DNA of 10,382 bases from Propionibacteriaceae bacterium (GCA_021323255.1 JAJTCL010000148.1:1-10382), one strand, 5' to 3'; positions 1 through 6,917 are shown, numbered from the stretch's first letter. Numbers and translations are program-made. Notes: generated from the letters alone by a model not told the origin.

Positions 1-108
1 GATGAGGTGCCGACCGGAGATGTCCTGCCTCCGGCAACCCGTGCGAGAGGACAGACCCAAACCTCGCCGTGTGCGCGCTGGGCACGGACCGGCAGCCAAG
101 CCGCACCC

Positions 109-160
109 AACTGCTGTGGATCGAACAGCAGTTCGCACGCTGGGGCCCTTCGCGGGCCCT
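109..160. repeat. Two adjacent hairpins
   Basis: Positions 109-117 (AACTGCTGT) and 125-133 (ACAGCAGTT) form a perfect 9-bp inverted repeat around a 7-nt loop. Ten bases further on, 143-148 and 154-159 (both GGGCCC) pair around the loop TTCGC, with a possible extra G-T pair outside. Neither is followed by a T-tract, so neither is a classic intrinsic terminator. They could be an RNA structure, a weak factor-assisted terminator or a protein site. No neighbouring gene in the window explains them. Confidence 0.4.
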
Positions 161-223
161 AAGCAAGAGTCGATGAGGTGCTCGGTGCAAGGAGGTCAGA
201 CCAGCAGGCGGATCCGAGTCGGC

Positions 224-287
224 GCGGGTGGGCGCGCAGATTCCTTCACAGTTGGTCATGCGAGCTCGATTCTGGTCACCCGCTCCA
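224..287 (+). other. tRNA-Gly-like relic (possible attachment-site scar)
   Basis: Positions 224-230 (GCGGGTG) and 277-283 (CACCCGC) pair perfectly as a 7-bp acceptor stem and are followed by TCCA at 284-287, as in actinobacterial tRNA-Gly genes. Just inside lies a T-arm-like segment at 260-276: GCGAG, a CTCGATT loop, then CTGGT. It is one mismatch short of a full stem and has C where the T-loop normally begins with T. Only 29 bases separate the acceptor strand from the T-arm, too few for normal D and anticodon arms, so this is not a functional tRNA. The 3' half of a tRNA gene is a common integration site of actinobacterial elements, so it may be a decayed attachment site. The match to tRNA-Gly is from memory and needs a search. 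Confidence 0.4.
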
Positions 288-528
288 CAGCAGCATTCCT
301 AGTGAAGGTTGCTTTGGGCAGTCTCGCCGCTTCTTCCGCTCGCACGTTCTTCGATTTCCGGGCCAGATACGGGTTCCTGACGTACCGCTGTCGTTCGCGC
401 AGCCGGCCAGGACCACGATGGCAGCCGCGGCGGAGTCAGGCTCGTCTTGAGATCGTCATTTCATACCAGCCTCCAAGTCTTCGATGGAATGTGGTGACGT
501 ATACGGCTCCGGGCCTCGTTGTCGACGA

Positions 529-906
529 CTACCCAGGGCGAGTGACTCCGGAATCTTGGGTGAACTCGTAGATGTTGCCGTCCGGTGCACGGAAATGGAC
601 CCAGGCGTTACCGCTGTCATCGAGCTCCGGCTCTAGGAGGATCTCGACCCCAGCGGATCGCAGCTCCTCAGTCGCCTCGAAGACGTCGTCAACCAGGAAC
701 CCAGCAACGGGACCAGTTGTGAAGTGCCGGTTGACTGGGCTGTCGGGACCGAAGACCTCGACCTTGCTGCCGTCCGGGAGTTTCAGCACCCAGAAGTCCT
801 CCAGCTGCAGCGCTAGGCGCAGTCCCAGCAGATCACGGAAGAATGCCACTGTCGGTTCGGGCCGTTCCGTGCGAGTACCGACCCAGGCCAACTTGATGAT
901 CTCCAT
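529..906 (-). CDS. VOC-family (glyoxalase/bleomycin-resistance fold) protein
   Basis: This 125-residue protein has the length and the paired beta-alpha-beta-beta-beta pattern of the vicinal oxygen chelate superfamily. The first module covers about residues 1-55, with the helix PTVAFFRDLLGL typical of VOC proteins. The second covers about 65-118 and ends in the common signature RAPDGNIYEF. Candidate metal or substrate residues are Glu50, His61 and Glu114. The usual early histidine is absent (residues 6-10 are LAWVG), so lyase chemistry is not assured; small VOC proteins also include dioxygenases and ligand-binding resistance proteins. The ATG start is supported by GAGG seven bases upstream. 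It is the last gene of the minus-strand cluster, just behind the damaged DJ-1 gene, and appears intact. Family is clear, substrate unknown. Confidence 0.88.
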   Translation of the reverse strand: MEIIKLAWVGTRTERPEPTVAFFRDLLGLRLALQLEDFWVLKLPDGSKVEVFGPDSPVNRHFTTGPVAGFLVDDVFEATEELRSAGVEILLEPELDDSGNAWVHFRAPDGNIYEFTQDSGVTRPG

Positions 907-915
907 TTTGCAACC

Positions 916-1512
916 TCAACTTTGGGTTCTGATCCGACGAGCCGGGCAAGCAGATCGGGTGGTCGTCCAGCGCCTGGTGGGCGAATCCCTCGACGCGGAG
1001 TCCGAGGTTGTCCCGGTCGACGTGGCGCCAGTCGATTCCGCCGTGCGGGCGGCTGTCGGGCGTACTCGATAGCGAGTTGGACGGTGCGCAACGTCGTCGC
1101 TAGTGAGTATGGCCGCGAGTCGCAGAGCGGTGTCGATCCCGGCGGAAATTCCGGCGCCAGTGAGGTAGCGGGCATCTCGACCCAGCGCTGGGGCACGTAG
1201 GTCGCCCCCAAGACGCTCGAGAAAGCGGTGGTACACCCAATGGGTGGTCGCGGGGCGGCCGTGCGGAAGTCCGGCGCCGGCGAGAAGGAGTGAGCCGGTG
1301 GACAGGGTTGTTGTGGCAGCCACCTGGACTGGGGTGTCGGTGGGGACGGGGTCGAGGTCTTCCGCCACGACGACGACATGGCGGCGGGGTTGCATTCCGA
1401 ACGTGGCTTCGACGACCTCTAAGCCGGACATCACCTGCGGCGGTCCGATGAAATCGAGCGGGGTTAGCCCGGCGGAGAGCACGAATGCGATGGTCTTACC
1501 GTCGTCGTTCAC
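916..1512 (-). pseudogene. Degraded DJ-1/PfpI (isonitrile hydratase-like) gene
   Basis: The GTG start at 1512 overlaps the oxidase stop (GTGA), so the original gene was translationally coupled to it. The N-terminus (IAFVLSAGLTPLDFIGP) and the segment TGSLLLAGAGLPHGRPATTHW are typical of DJ-1/PfpI proteins of the InhA type. Between them, near residue 70 (about 1300-1312), roughly 45-50 residues usual for the family are missing, and the expected nucleophile context Cys-Thr-Gly-Ser reads Ser-Thr-Gly-Ser. The family sequence then moves frame twice: QLAIEY is one frame over from about 1079, and HGGIDWRHVDRDNLGLRV resumes in the third frame after an apparent extra base at 1046. In the original frame the tail becomes Arg/Thr-rich nonsense ending at 916. 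The frameshifts could be sequencing errors, but the loss of the catalytic segment could not be, so I infer an inactive gene. Confidence 0.75.
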
Positions 1513-3260
1513 CGCATCATTTCCCCTGCCTCGGAGGTGTCGAGGACATCGAAGCTGAACATCATCCCGCTCTCGATGTGCTCGGCGATGTGGCAGTGTG
1601 CCATCCACCGTCCCGGGTTGGTCGCATCGAAGAGGATGTGCACGACCTCACCGGCCCGGACCAGAACGGTGTCCTTCCATACCAGGTTTAGTTCTGGCGC
1701 GCCGCCACGGTCGAGGACGAGGAAACGACCTGCACCGTGGATGTGGAACGGGTGATGCATCTGGTGGTCTGCGCCGGCTGAGTTATCCAGGCGGATCTTG
1801 ACCCGGTCACCGACGTGCAGCGTCCAGGAAATCTCGTTGTTGGCCGCGCCGGTTGCCGTGTCGACGACCTTCCACACCATGTTGGACAGGTTCGACATGA
1901 CGTTCATATCTGGCATCGTGTCCTCCCACTCGATGTGGTCGTCGACCTCCGGGGGCGGGATCGAATGAGCGTCCTCACCAGCCATGTCCTGATGATGCAT
2001 ACCGGTCGGATCCGGCTGAAAAGACATCTGGTGCATTCCGTGGCCGTGCATGTCATGCGCCTCGTTGCCGTGCCGCCCGCCCATGTCCATGGAGCTCATG
2101 TCCATATCGGTCATGTCCTTGGAACCCATCTCGGTGGTGCCCACGTCCATTGACCCCATGTCCATCGCTGACATGTCCATCCCTGACATGTCAATGGAGC
2201 CCATGTCCCTCCCACTCATGTCCATTTCACCGATGAATTGCAGGGTCTTGTCTGGAGGGCGATCGGCGTGGGCGGCGAGCCCTGCGCGTTCGGCTTCGAG
2301 CTCCGGGTCGGTGCGTAGCACACGGTAGGCATCGATAAAAGAGGGCGAGGCTACGCCGCCGGCCACGTGGAAGGTGGCCAGCGTCGATGTGTGGTCTGGC
2401 GTGCGGTGTTCAAGTACTGCAGTGCCGGCATGATCGAAGAGAACGTCCACGATCGCCCGTTCCGATGGTGAGAGCAGGACCGACTCGACGAACTCCTCCT
2501 GCTCGTAACGCCCGCTGTCGCCTCCGATCAGCTTCAATGTGGCGCCGATGATTGCCACCTTGAAGACCCGGGTGTTGGCGGTGTTGGTGAGGTAGAGGCG
2601 CACCACCTCACCGGGCGTCACGTCGAACGAGGCGTCGGTCTGCCCGTTGATCAGCAGGACGGTTCCGAACCGTCCCATCATCGTGTGAGTGGGGCCGGAC
2701 CGATGAAACGCGGCGATCTGTCCGTCTTGGAGCAGCAGGTCGTCGAGGGTCAACGCGATGTCCTGGTTGACCGGAGGCCAGTAGTCGGGGCGGGTCGGAT
2801 CGACGATGATCTGGCCGTACAGGCCCATCTCCTGGGCGTAGTCCTCTCGGATGTGTGGGTAGTACCAGTACAAGCCGGGGTCGGGGAACCGCAGTTCGCA
2901 GCTGAACTGCCCGCCGGTCGGGATGGGCTGCTGAGTCTCGTAGGGGACACCGTCGGATCGGTTGTCTGGGCGCAGACCGTGCCAATGAACCGTCTGTTCT
3001 AGGCCGGCGTCGTTGGCAACTTCGACTGTGACAGTTGTTCCTTGCTGGACCCTCAGCAACGGTCCGGGGATGGAACCGTTATAGGCCAGCATGCGCAGCG
3101 GCGTGCCGGCGATGGTCTTACGGATCGGCCCGATGCGTAGTGGCAGCACATCGCCGTTGGCTAACGGCACCGCCGCGGTTACGTGGGCCTCGGGGAGGCC
3201 GCTCACCTGCCTTGGAAAGAGGTCGTCTTCGATTGAGGTTTCCTGATTTAGGTCAGCCAT
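1509..3260 (-). CDS. Multicopper oxidase with Met/His-rich insert
   Basis: A 583-residue three-cupredoxin-domain multicopper oxidase, likely oxidising Cu(I) or organic substrates with O2. Copper motifs are HWHG (92-95), YWYYPH (131-136), HHPFHIHG (502-509) and HCHIAEHIESGMM (555-567), which carries the type 1 Cys556, His561 and probable axial Met566. The second motif is normally HxH, but the first position is Tyr134, which would remove one type 3 copper ligand. Residues 346-427 are a Met/Asp/His-rich insert with repeated MDM and DMS/DMG units, like the copper-binding Met-rich regions of CueO/PcoA-type proteins. The start is fixed by AGGAG seven bases upstream of ATG. I see no Sec or Tat signal and no membrane helix, unusual for a copper oxidase. 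It begins 35 bp after the STAND gene and overlaps the DJ-1 start by four bases, suggesting one operon. The family call is secure; substrate and location are inferred. Confidence 0.93.
   Translation of the reverse strand: MADLNQETSIEDDLFPRQVSGLPEAHVTAAVPLANGDVLPLRIGPIRKTIAGTPLRMLAYNGSIPGPLLRVQQGTTVTVEVANDAGLEQTVHWHGLRPDNRSDGVPYETQQPIPTGGQFSCELRFPDPGLYWYYPHIREDYAQEMGLYGQIIVDPTRPDYWPPVNQDIALTLDDLLLQDGQIAAFHRSGPTHTMMGRFGTVLLINGQTDASFDVTPGEVVRLYLTNTANTRVFKVAIIGATLKLIGGDSGRYEQEEFVESVLLSPSERAIVDVLFDHAGTAVLEHRTPDHTSTLATFHVAGGVASPSFIDAYRVLRTDPELEAERAGLAAHADRPPDKTLQFIGEMDMSGRDMGSIDMSGMDMSAMDMGSMDVGTTEMGSKDMTDMDMSSMDMGGRHGNEAHDMHGHGMHQMSFQPDPTGMHHQDMAGEDAHSIPPPEVDDHIEWEDTMPDMNVMSNLSNMVWKVVDTATGAANNEISWTLHVGDRVKIRLDNSAGADHQMHHPFHIHGAGRFLVLDRGGAPELNLVWKDTVLVRAGEVVHILFDATNPGRWMAHCHIAEHIESGMMFSFDVLDTSEAGEMMR
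2000..2225 (-). repeat. Met-rich codon repeat inside the oxidase
   Basis: The strand shows many irregularly spaced copies of CATGTCCAT-like units, the complement of ATGGACATG codons (Met-Asp-Met). They encode oxidase residues about 346-420, where Met recurs every two to five positions, separated by Asp, Ser and Gly, then give way to a His-rich stretch (HGHGMH). Unit spacing is uneven but always in frame, so this is a coding low-complexity copper-binding segment that probably expanded by slippage or unequal exchange. It is not a CRISPR or a regulatory array. Confidence 0.75.
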
Positions 3261-3295
3261 GGGGTCACTCCTGGAAGGGAAGAAGGTAGCGACGA

Positions 3296-5176
3296 TCAGT
3301 CGTCTTGTGGGGCAGTGCCGCTCGGGCTGTTGCGATCATGATGGTGGGCCTGCGTCTTGACAAGTGCGTCCTCGACAGCGGCCAGCTGCTCGCGGACCTG
3401 TGCGTATTTTTCGGGGTCCGTTGTCTTGTCCAACAGAGTCAGGGCGTGCCGCAGCAACGCGGCGGTGATGGCGGGGCGGCGGCCTCGTCGGTAGACGTCA
3501 GCCATGCCAAGCGCGTAGGCGGTTCCCATGGCAGCCTTGTCGAGGCTGATAAAGCGCCGCGACACATCGTCTAGCAGCGCCCGGCCCGCCTCGATGTTGC
3601 CCCGGGAAACGGTTACGAGGGCCAGGCCTTGGTCGACGTGTCCGAGATCGTGGGGGTCATCGAGTTGCTCGACCAGCGTTCTGGCCTCCGCAAGGACGCG
3701 TGCCGCATCGTCGTTCTCCTCTCGCATCAGGTGGATGTGTCCGAGGGCTAGCAGGTTCTCGGCCTGGGCAGAGCGATCGCCTAACTCGACAGCGAGACCG
3801 TGGGCGGTTGCGTTGAGTTGTTTCGCGAGGTCGAGGTCGAGGGCACGGAAGGCCTCGTAGCCCTGCAGAGTCAGGATGTGCGCTCGGCCCCACAGATCGT
3901 TGCCAGACGTAATCAAAGGCGCTGACTCCTGCAGCAGCTGCTGCAGGCTGCCTGACCGGCGGTTGTTGGCGATCCGTGCCAGGACCAACAAGGATGTTGT
4001 GACACCCCATCGGTGGTTCTGCGCGCGAAAGACCTTTAGCGCCTGACGGCCTGTCGCCTCCGCGGCGGCGTAGTCGTAGCTGGAGATGGCGACCAACGCG
4101 TAGACGAGAAGGCTCAGGCCCTCACCCTCGTCATCGGTGTCTGTTAGTACTCGCAGGCTCGCTTTGGCGCTTTCTTTGGCCTGGTCCAGATCTCCGCGTC
4201 TCCAGGCGAAGACGCCGGCCCAGGCGGACCCGCGGGCCGTCAGGGTCGGCTCGGCGCCCGCCACGGCAATGCTCCGCTCCAAGGATCGGCGGGCTTCGTC
4301 CCAGTGACCATGCAGATACCAGAACCAGGCAGCGTTCACGGCGATCCGGAGGCTTGTGGCCTCACCGCGGCTCCAGGACCACTCAAGGGCAGTGTGGAGG
4401 TCGTCGTGCTGCAATTCCAACAGCTCCAGCCAGTGCGCCTGCCGGCGACCTCCACGGATCTGGTTGGCGGCAGCTTCGACCATTGAGGAACACCAATCCC
4501 GATGGGCGGCGCGGGGCGCCTCACTCTCCCCGGCCTCCTCCAGACGCTCTCGGCTGTACTGTCGGACGGTCTCCAGGAGGCGGTAGCGATTTTCAGGTCC
4601 TTGGACAACCACCACGAGGGACTTGTCAACGAGCCTGCTTACGACGTCGAGGACATCCAATGCCTCGATGCCGTCTTGGCCGCAGATCGCTTCGATCGCC
4701 TCTAAGGTGCAGGTGCCCATGAACACCGACAGGCGCCGCAACACGTGCTGTTCCATGTCGCCGAGCAGGTCGTAACTCCAGTCCATCGCCGCCCGTAGTG
4801 TTTGCTGGCGAGGCAGCGCGGTCCTGGGCCCACCGGACAGTAGGCGGAAACGGTCCGACAGGCGGCTGGCTATCTGCTCGGGGGATATCACCTTGACCCT
4901 GGCCGCAGCCAGCTCAAGGGCCAGCGGGATCCCGTCCAGCCGCCTGACGATCTCCGCCACCGCCTCGGAATTGGTCGGGGTGAGCTCGAAGTCCGGTCGG
5001 ACAGCTCTGGCACGTTCCACGAAAAGTTGTATGGCTGAGAAGCTCGGCAACAACTTGACGTCTGTTGCCTCACCTGGAATAGCAAGCGACGGCACCGGGA
5101 TGACCACCTCGCCCGGCACGCCCAGCCCCTCCCGGCTTGTCGCAACCACTCCCAGCCCAGGCGCTGCGCTCAGCAA
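3296..5176 (-). CDS. C-terminal part of a split STAND ATPase (NB-ARC end, winged helix, TPR)
   Basis: This 626-residue frame continues the gene starting at 6024 but in another frame; its TTG start is only the first available codon and has no convincing ribosome site. It opens with the end of an NB-ARC/AAA-like domain: AAPGLGVVATSRE (residues 4-16), then the GIPLALELAA motif (82-91). A winged-helix segment follows at about 105-215 (PRQQTLRAAMDWSYDLL, RYRLLETVRQYSRERL), as in AfsR/LuxR-like STAND regulators. From about 240 to 600 it is Ala/Leu/Arg-rich helical repeat, consistent with TPRs that sense a ligand or partner. The open frame extends upstream of the TTG through VLATCADLLASLL, matching the residues expected just after Walker B, so the frame once joined the upstream half. 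Without Walker A or B this half should not hydrolyse ATP. It lies 35 bp before the oxidase. Confidence 0.8.
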   Translation of the reverse strand: MLSAAPGLGVVATSREGLGVPGEVVIPVPSLAIPGEATDVKLLPSFSAIQLFVERARAVRPDFELTPTNSEAVAEIVRRLDGIPLALELAAARVKVISPEQIASRLSDRFRLLSGGPRTALPRQQTLRAAMDWSYDLLGDMEQHVLRRLSVFMGTCTLEAIEAICGQDGIEALDVLDVVSRLVDKSLVVVVQGPENRYRLLETVRQYSRERLEEAGESEAPRAAHRDWCSSMVEAAANQIRGGRRQAHWLELLELQHDDLHTALEWSWSRGEATSLRIAVNAAWFWYLHGHWDEARRSLERSIAVAGAEPTLTARGSAWAGVFAWRRGDLDQAKESAKASLRVLTDTDDEGEGLSLLVYALVAISSYDYAAAEATGRQALKVFRAQNHRWGVTTSLLVLARIANNRRSGSLQQLLQESAPLITSGNDLWGRAHILTLQGYEAFRALDLDLAKQLNATAHGLAVELGDRSAQAENLLALGHIHLMREENDDAARVLAEARTLVEQLDDPHDLGHVDQGLALVTVSRGNIEAGRALLDDVSRRFISLDKAAMGTAYALGMADVYRRGRRPAITAALLRHALTLLDKTTDPEKYAQVREQLAAVEDALVKTQAHHHDRNSPSGTAPQDD

Positions 5177-6024
5177 GCTGGCCAGAAGATCAGCGCATGT
5201 GGCCAGAACTGCTCTGCGAGCGTCTCGGCCAGCGGCTGATGCGGATCTTCAGGAATCGCAGGCCCGCTGGCCACAGCCGATGGAACTCGTTCTGGCTCCG
5301 ACAGCGGTGCCAGTTCGACCAGCCGTGCGCCGTCGGCATACTCCTTCAGCAGGTCACCGGCTGCCTGCAGAGCCAGGCGAGACTTGCCGGCGCCGCCGAC
5401 ACCCGTCAAGGTCACCAGACGCGAGTAAGCAAGGGCTCGTTTCACAGTGGAAAGCTCGGCCTCCCTGCCGATGAGCCTGGTCAGCTGAACCGGCAGATTG
5501 TGCTGCGGTCGATCAGTGACAGGTAACGGATGGTCATCCGATGCCGCGGTGAAGCTCATGAAGCGCTCGCTGAGCAGCAGCGCCAGATCAGCACTAACCA
5601 GGCGGGCCAACTCCTCCGGCGTCTGAAACGGTTTATAGGACGCGGTGTCGTCGGACTGGATCCGTCCCAACAGCTTCACCAGCCGCTCCTCACGATCCGG
5701 CGCCGGTGCCTTGACATAGAGCAGCCGCGGCATCTGGACCGAGAGGCTGTACTCGTCCTCCAAGCCCGATACCGTCTCATCGGGCGCGACCCAGCCGTAA
5801 CGCTGCCAGTAGATGCCGACGAAGATCTGGCTCTGCTGAAGGTAGGCGCGGTAGAGATCCCTCGGTGGGTGCGGGCGGGCGCCCAACTCGAACAACACCG
5901 GCGTCAACTGCAACCGCTCGATCGCCTCACGCACCGCAGCACGTTCCTCGGCCAGCTCCGCCAGAGTGGAACTGACAAAGACACGCAGCCGCTGGTCGGG
6001 CGTGCGAATCGAAGCGCCTCTCAC
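5170..6024 (-). CDS. N-terminal part of a split STAND ATPase (DUF4062 plus Walker A)
   Basis: This 284-residue frame has an N-terminal DUF4062 domain (about 12-105; RVFVSSTLAELAEERAAV and the IFVGIYWQRYGW block), a module common in front of STAND NTPases. An NB-ARC-type P-loop domain begins at about 180 (LIGREAEL), with Walker A GVGGAGKS at 208-215. After residue 272 (LAETLAEQ) family resemblance stops and the frame ends 12 residues later. The expected Walker B segment (hydrophobic run then DNCE) is absent from all minus-strand frames around 5205-5215, and the family sequence resumes one frame over. A single out-of-frame deletion would explain both. The GTG start is supported by AGGAAGG six bases upstream. 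Intact relatives are signal-sensing regulators or defence-type ATPases. The gene may now be dead, or make a DUF4062/P-loop fragment. Confidence 0.8.
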   Translation of the reverse strand: MRGASIRTPDQRLRVFVSSTLAELAEERAAVREAIERLQLTPVLFELGARPHPPRDLYRAYLQQSQIFVGIYWQRYGWVAPDETVSGLEDEYSLSVQMPRLLYVKAPAPDREERLVKLLGRIQSDDTASYKPFQTPEELARLVSADLALLLSERFMSFTAASDDHPLPVTDRPQHNLPVQLTRLIGREAELSTVKRALAYSRLVTLTGVGGAGKSRLALQAAGDLLKEYADGARLVELAPLSEPERVPSAVASGPAIPEDPHQPLAETLAEQFWPHALIFWPAC

Positions 6025-6063
6025 GCCTACCCTTCCTCAGCATCGAGGGCCCGGGACTTCCAA

Positions 6064-6091
6064 AGTATTCTTTCGCGGCTTGAGAAGTCGA
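6064..6091 (-). promoter_or_regulatory. Candidate promoter for the STAND/oxidase cluster
   Basis: Reading the minus strand, TCGACT (6091-6086) and AATACT (6069-6064) sit 16 bases apart, each matching the sigma-70-type consensus at four of six positions. The stretch around 6064-6080 is AT-rich for this DNA. A start about seven bases downstream would give a leader of about 30 nt before the GTG at 6024 and its AGGAAGG site. The matches are modest and no operator is evident, so this is tentative. Confidence 0.3.
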
Positions 6092-6132
6092 GGTGTGCTG
6101 ACCCCGGCAACCCCGATCAGCGCGCCGTCGAG

Positions 6133-6834
6133 TCAGCCCGGCCCGAGGCTAGGTGACGCCTCGGCTGCAGCGTGCTGCCTCTGTCCGTAGCGGGTCAGGC
6201 CGCGGGGCTTGTACAAGTTGAGGACAGCGACCACGACCAACACGACCAGACCGAAAGCAGGGTGAGCGATGTCTCCGCCGAGCTGCAGGACTGCTCGGTC
6301 GTCCCCGGTACGGGCAACGGCGGCACCGGCACTGACGCTCGGCATGTGGAGGATCAGCACCACGAGGGCCAGGCTGGTGAGGACCAAGGCGATCAAGACC
6401 CAGTAATGCCGGATCAGGCCCCATCGCGTGCCGACCGACATCACCAGCCCGGTCAGAAACGCCAGGCAGCCCAACGGGACAATGACCAGCCAGCCGATCA
6501 GCTCCATGGCGATCCATGCGGCCCGCACTGTCGGCACCCGATCGCTGACGCGCGCAGCCACGCCGGCAGCGAGGTAAGCGCCAGCCGCGCCGATCCAGCC
6601 GACCGAGGTGATCAGGTGCATCGCCAGCGCGACATATCGGATGCTGCCAGTCCAATCGGAGGAGAGATGGCGGCCGGGTCCGTGCTGACCGCCGCTGACC
6701 AGCATCACCGCGACCATCAGCACCACGAGCGCCGCGGCGATGATCAAGAACACCTTTACCCAGCGCGGCATCGCTACAGCTGACCTCGGTGAGTCCCGGC
6801 CGGACGGGCCCCCGGCGTTTGCGGGATCACTCAT
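6133..6834 (-). CDS. Five-helix integral membrane protein (DUF2269-like)
   Basis: A 233-residue protein with five likely membrane helices at about 27-46, 66-94, 106-133, 143-164 and 190-207, a hydrophilic N-terminus and a short Ala-rich tail. The order MHLITSVGWIGA, a helix ending in IAMELIGWLVIVPLG, then GLIRHYWVLIALVLT resembles actinobacterial DUF2269-like proteins of unknown role. I offer this from memory, with moderate certainty. Histidines at 73, 143, 163 and 191 lie in or near helices and could bind a metal or haem, but I cannot show that. The ATG start has AGGCAGG six bases upstream. The gene is divergent from the TetR regulator with an 83-bp gap, the usual layout for a regulator and its target. 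It ends 108 bp before the STAND gene, which has its own candidate promoter. Confidence 0.82.
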   Translation of the reverse strand: MSDPANAGGPSGRDSPRSAVAMPRWVKVFLIIAAALVVLMVAVMLVSGGQHGPGRHLSSDWTGSIRYVALAMHLITSVGWIGAAGAYLAAGVAARVSDRVPTVRAAWIAMELIGWLVIVPLGCLAFLTGLVMSVGTRWGLIRHYWVLIALVLTSLALVVLILHMPSVSAGAAVARTGDDRAVLQLGGDIAHPAFGLVVLVVVAVLNLYKPRGLTRYGQRQHAAAEASPSLGPG

Positions 6835-6917
6835 CGAAAACCTGCCTCTCCTTCTCGAGACAGTATGTCATATGCATTTCGAACTGTAAGCGGCGTGGCA
6901 CGTCGTATCCTAGGCGC
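6835..6917. promoter_or_regulatory. Divergent control region between membrane protein and TetR gene
   Basis: This 83-bp gap must hold both promoters. On the plus strand TATCCT (6906-6911) is a plausible -10 placed so that transcription would start at or next to the TetR ATG at 6918. On the minus strand CATACT (complement of 6862-6867) could be a -10 for the membrane protein. A short inverted repeat GACA-GTA-TGTC (6859-6869) overlaps the latter, and ACAGT/ACTGT arms (6860-6864 and 6883-6887) flank an AT-rich core. Any of these could be the TetR-family operator, but the arms are short. Confidence 0.35.

Larger units (their letters stand above)
1..528. other. Region without a recognisable gene
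   Basis: No reading frame here has a convincing start, ribosome binding site or family resemblance. The long open frames on the plus strand are rich in Arg, Ser and Pro, as expected of chance frames in GC-rich DNA. A minus-strand frame over about 260-435 has no start I trust and ends in residues (ERVTRIELA) typical of frames that read through the complement of a tRNA 3' end. The only structure I can support is the pair of hairpins at 109-160 and the tRNA-like segment at 224-287, listed separately. The edge of the window cuts the left side, so an upstream gene may end nearby. Confidence 0.6.

Noticed and set aside
1..181. Direct repeat GATGAGGTGC at 1-10 and 172-181
   Set aside because: Ten bases with no flanking extension visible is too short to claim an element boundary, and the first copy is cut by the window edge.
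224..287. Functional tRNA gene
   Set aside because: The segment is about 64 nt with no room for D and anticodon arms and has a mismatched T-stem, so it is reported only as a relic.
2..571. Long plus-strand reading frame at the left edge
   Set aside because: It has no family resemblance, an Arg/Ser/Pro composition typical of chance frames, and overlaps the tRNA-like segment and the end of the VOC gene.
813..1379. Independent minus-strand protein in the DJ-1 region
   Set aside because: Its only meaningful segment (QLAIEY) is a frame-shifted piece of the DJ-1 gene; the rest is antisense-like composition and overlaps the VOC gene.
2000..2225. CRISPR-like or tandem regulatory repeats (CATGTCCAT units)
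   Set aside because: Units are irregular, in frame and encode the Met-rich oxidase insert; there are no spacers of uniform length.
1815..2328. Plus-strand frames rich in Met, His and Val opposite the oxidase insert
   Set aside because: They are shadows of the repetitive Met codons on the other strand and have no independent start signals.
6789..6917. Longer TetR start at 6789
   Set aside because: It would overlap the start of the divergent membrane protein and read through the shared control region; the added residues do not resemble a TetR N-terminus.
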